DNA of 64,000 nt from Ricordea florida (lineage: Eukaryota; Cnidaria; Anthozoa; Corallimorpharia; Ricordeidae), in NCBI GenBank assembly GCA_949710005.1, contig OX453279.1:22102693-22166692 (forward strand), in the 5' to 3' direction. How positions within the stretch are numbered: position 1 is the first letter of the stretch; each line of letters starts with the position of its first letter. Below, piece after piece: positions 61,356-64,000 of this stretch. The notes under the pieces were generated by a model. It was not told the origin of the DNA and did no database searches. It saw only the letters and a program-made list of their open reading frames with translations. Position numbers and translations under genes: made by a program.

Positions 61356-61634
61356 CAGTGCGACCACTCGAACCAAGGCCACCCAAACAAATTTTCATAC
61401 AAATTATCCAATCACGATCCAGTATCTAAACAATAGAATCTCTACAAATGTTTTATATTTCTCTTAAAATGCATATAATTTGCTCTAACTGTACAAAACA
61501 TATCAAGATTGAAATATACGAATCATCTTAGTAGGTAGAGACTCGCCACAAATCTGCTGTTTAGCGTCAAAAACAGGCATTCAAAATTTGTATGAAAATT
61601 TATTTGGGTGGCCTTGGTTCGAGTGGTCGCACTG
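61356..61634. mobile_element. Tc1/mariner-type MITE
   Basis: 279 bp with ~50-bp terminal inverted repeats: CAGTGCGACCACTCGAACCA at left, TGGTTCGAGTGGTCGCACTG at right, preceded and followed by TA (61354-61355 and 61635-61636). The TA target duplication and CAGTG termini fit Tc1/mariner. No transposase remains. Confidence 0.88.
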
Positions 61635-61639
61635 TAAAT

Positions 61640-62167
61640 CATGTTTACTTTAATAATCGTTATATTACAATTCTTTTCATTTACTAAATTTTAACAACAA
61701 ACAAACAAACAGTTATTTTGAAGTTTTGATGTTGACCGTATAATTGATATGGTCTTGATGAACCAGTCATTTATCTAATATTAGAATGAATAAGAGTAAT
61801 GAAGAGAGCATATACATTGCGAGTATACAGAGGATGGTTATGCAAGCAGTTTCTTCAAAAAAATCCTAGCACCTTGTTAGATTTAGTGACAAATGATAAA
61901 TAGAAATAATATGCTATGACCATGCGGTGAATATCCTTAGGTGATACCCAGGTCACGTAAAGAACAACCATTTTGTAAATTGAATACTATTTAGGAAGTA
62001 AGTAAGGTCAGGAATCAGGCGTTTATGAAAGATGTGACGGTTTTTTCTTTTACCAGGCTGCCAGGCCAGCCCATTCCCAGTTTAATACATGCTAGAGAGG
62101 TCACTTTGTAAGTTTGGTGTGTGTGTGTGTGTGTTTATCCCGCGGCACATACCTGTACAGCCCATAA
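61640..62167. other. Gene-free stretch
   Basis: AT-rich, with a (GT)n run at about 62118-62134. No gene seen. Confidence 0.5.
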
Positions 62168-62614
62168 CAGGGACGGCGGAGCGTATTTTGAAGTGGGGGG
62201 CTGAAAACGAGCGTCGGAGGCGCGAGTTGGTAGGGGGTTTTGGGGGCATCCTCCCCCAGAAAATTTTGAAATCTAGAGTCTCGGAAATCGTATTTACAAC
62301 ATTCTTCGCGACATACTTCTTGAAATAATTAGCCTGGATAAAGCGTAAAATGAAAGGTACTTTTAATGCTTACAGCAATATTTTGGAGGTTATTTCTCAG
62401 CCTTCCGGTCTCCAAGGCTAACCTGCGGTTTTTGGACACAAGCTTCCCGTCTGTGGGAAGGAAGCACACGCTGAGAAAATGTTAAAAATACGTAAACGCG
62501 AAAAGTTTCCGACGAGGCTTGTATAAAGTTGTAGCTTAAACAAAATAAAATGTCATCCTCCTCAAAAGTGGGGGGGCTAAAGCCCCCCCAGCACCCCCGG
62601 CTCCGCCGTCCCTG
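62168..62614. mobile_element. hAT-like MITE, CAGGGACGGCGGAGC termini
   Basis: Perfect 15-bp inverted ends CAGGGACGGCGGAGC (62168) and GCTCCGCCGTCCCTG (to 62614). CATAA precedes and follows the element directly. Interior GGGGGGCT / AGCCCCCC words are also inverted. It lies about 160 bp upstream of a start codon. Confidence 0.88.
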
Positions 62615-62771
62615 CATAAATGGGAGTACTCCTCCACCCCTCCACCCCCGGGGTGGCTTGTTGCATCGACCCGGTGCATTTCCCGCCAGTATCTTAAACC
62701 GGAAATTGTTTCAGTTTTTGCCTAGTACCGCTGACTCCTTTTTAAAACAATGGATCGTGAGCCCTTTCAAA

Positions 62772-62873
62772 ATGGCTGATAGCAACGCATGCAGAACTTT
62801 GGCTCAAATGCTGGAGAGGTCATACCCGAAACTTTCACCACAGATTGCCCCTGAAGAACACCACTCAAAGACG
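62772..62873 (+). CDS. Unidentified gene, first coding exon
   Basis: ATG in good context (CAAAATGG) opens 34 codons, MADSNACRTLAQMLERSYPK then LSPQIAPEEHHSKT, to a donor ACG|GTAACG, phase 0. Composition is protein-like and the next exon continues in phase. I do not recognise the family. The only nearby upstream element is the hAT-like MITE, whose end is 157 bp before the start, so it could be in the promoter or 5' UTR. Confidence 0.6.
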
Positions 62874-63369
62874 GTAACGTATATCTAGACCTAAAAGGAA
62901 CATTCCCTCCAATGCGCCATTTGTTCTTCCGTTAGGTCTTTCTGCGTTTGAATCCATTCAAGATTCGATCAAGCGCGCCATGACCAGGAACTAAATCGTT
63001 TTCAGCTAATTTGGAAGGGATCAAAACTGACCAATTTGCGATTCACTTTGAATGGGTAGGTATTGACTCCTTTTTGAAGTATAGTAGGCTAAACTACAGA
63101 ATACAGGGCCACTTATTTACATAACTTTGAATAACAATAGTGTCCATTGTTATATATATCCTTCGTTCTACAAAAGCCTCCGACACCTCTAAACGAGGTG
63201 GACCAAGGTGGCCCTGAGTCATGTCATTTCGACTGAATGAACGTTAACCTAAGTGAGCAAATGTCATCACAAAGTAGTCCTCTCTGAATTTTTGTCAGTC
63301 GTAAACGGCGCATCGTCATTCTGCACGCGTATTGTAAAATTGTGGTCTCCTGTCTTTACCCCTTTTTAG

Positions 63370-63426
63370 ATCCTTCAGGCAGTTCAATCTGGCATCTTAA
63401 GATCACCAATTAGTCAACCACCTCAG
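63370..63426 (+). CDS. Unidentified gene, second coding exon (gene continues off right edge)
   Basis: Acceptor CCTTTTTAG before 63370 and donor CAG|GTACAC after 63426, both phase 0. It encodes ILQAVQSGILRSPISQPPQ. Short, but splice sites and phase agree with the exon at 62772. The rest of the gene is beyond the window. Confidence 0.5.
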
Positions 63427-64000
63427 GTACACAGTATTACTCATTTATTTTTTGTTGTTTCTTGATGTTATTATTTTACTTGGTTGTTTATTATTTAACC
63501 TTCCACTGACAGGACAATTTAACCTGACAAACAACTACTTAACTTCATAAGTTACTTTTAACCGTACTTGGGATTGAGGACTTTTATGTTGACGCCCATT
63601 CTTTAATATTGAAAATTAATGCTAATAATTATTGTACCCTATAGCTTTATGTTTTGCTACGTGTTTCGTTTCATATTGTATGTCTTCGTCTTATATTGTA
63701 GTGTAATTGTAGCAATATTGTAGTCTTTTAGCTCTAATACCTAATTTTTGTTTACTGCTAATTATTGTCCCTTATAGCTCTGTGTTTTCGTTTTCGTTTT
63801 CGTTTTCACAGTCTTACATTGTAGTGCCGATGTTATAGTAATATTGCAAATTTTTAATTAAACTCAATTTTTGTCATTACTAATACCCGCCAAGATTAGC
63901 TGTTGCTATACGCGGGTTGTGTAAATTACCTGTATATATTTGTTTGAATTAATAATTAAAAGTGTAAAGTGTAACCAAATTTATACTGTATCTGATCAAA
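63427..64000 (+). other. Intron of the unidentified gene (partial)
   Basis: AT-rich sequence with a short TTTTCG repeat (63785-63807). No exon recognised before the window ends. Confidence 0.4.

Noticed and set aside
1-64000. CRISPR arrays, operons, rRNA or phage genes
   Set aside because: The regular repeats found are minisatellites or transposon ends without unique spacers, genes have spliceosomal introns, and no prokaryotic signals were seen.

Overview
The window reads as nuclear DNA of an early-branching metazoan, most likely an anthozoan cnidarian (stony coral, sea anemone or relative). It is AT-rich, its genes carry short exons with GT-AG introns, it encodes what looks like an early-branching Gli zinc-finger protein, and more than half of what can be recognised is transposon sequence (piggyBac, Gypsy, Penelope-like, several LINE clades, and hAT-, Harbinger- and mariner-like non-autonomous elements). 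The species assignment is inference; no rRNA, tRNA, CRISPR or bacterial-type operon was seen.

Left part (1-13275): the 3' two thirds of a + strand gene for a single-pass membrane protein. Five exons were assembled with consistent splice phases; the N-terminus lies off the left edge. Its first intron holds a LINE tail and a piggyBac copy that was itself hit by a full-length Gypsy retrotransposon with identical 143-bp LTRs and a perfect 5-bp target duplication. Later introns hold a LINE tail and a Harbinger-like element.

Middle (13.3-40 kb): a roughly 27-kb gene-poor block. It contains three arrays of one two-unit minisatellite (15.3, 18.4-20.2 and 22.6-23.3 kb), a 2.4-kb insertion between the second and third arrays, a Penelope-like pseudogene with a 170-bp tandem duplication, a 4.6-kb structure with ~0.8-kb inverted arms (23.4-28.0 kb), a LINE split by a ~2.2-kb insertion (29.5-33.8 kb), and a 5.3-kb terminal-inverted-repeat element (33.8-39.1 kb) with subterminal ~106-bp tandem repeats, itself hit by two small hAT-like elements.

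Right part (40-64 kb): the gene-rich side. A complete five-coding-exon Gli transcription factor (41852-50246, 1173 aa) carries five C2H2 fingers, a SuFu-binding-like motif and a cluster of PKA-type sites. Convergent to it is a small three-exon gene (55507-53097, minus strand) that I match from memory to human C17orf98. Next comes an intronless mitochondrial ribosomal protein bL36m gene (57179-57382), then simple repeats and MITEs. The first two coding exons of an unidentified gene (62772-63426) run off the right edge.

The genes are independently transcribed eukaryotic units with no sign of shared function; Gli (Hedgehog-pathway effector) is the only one whose role is firmly predictable beyond bL36m. 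I found no convincing new molecular system. The most distinctive structures are the two-unit minisatellite with its inverted ends, the 33.8-39.1 kb element, and the 23.4-28.0 kb inverted pair.
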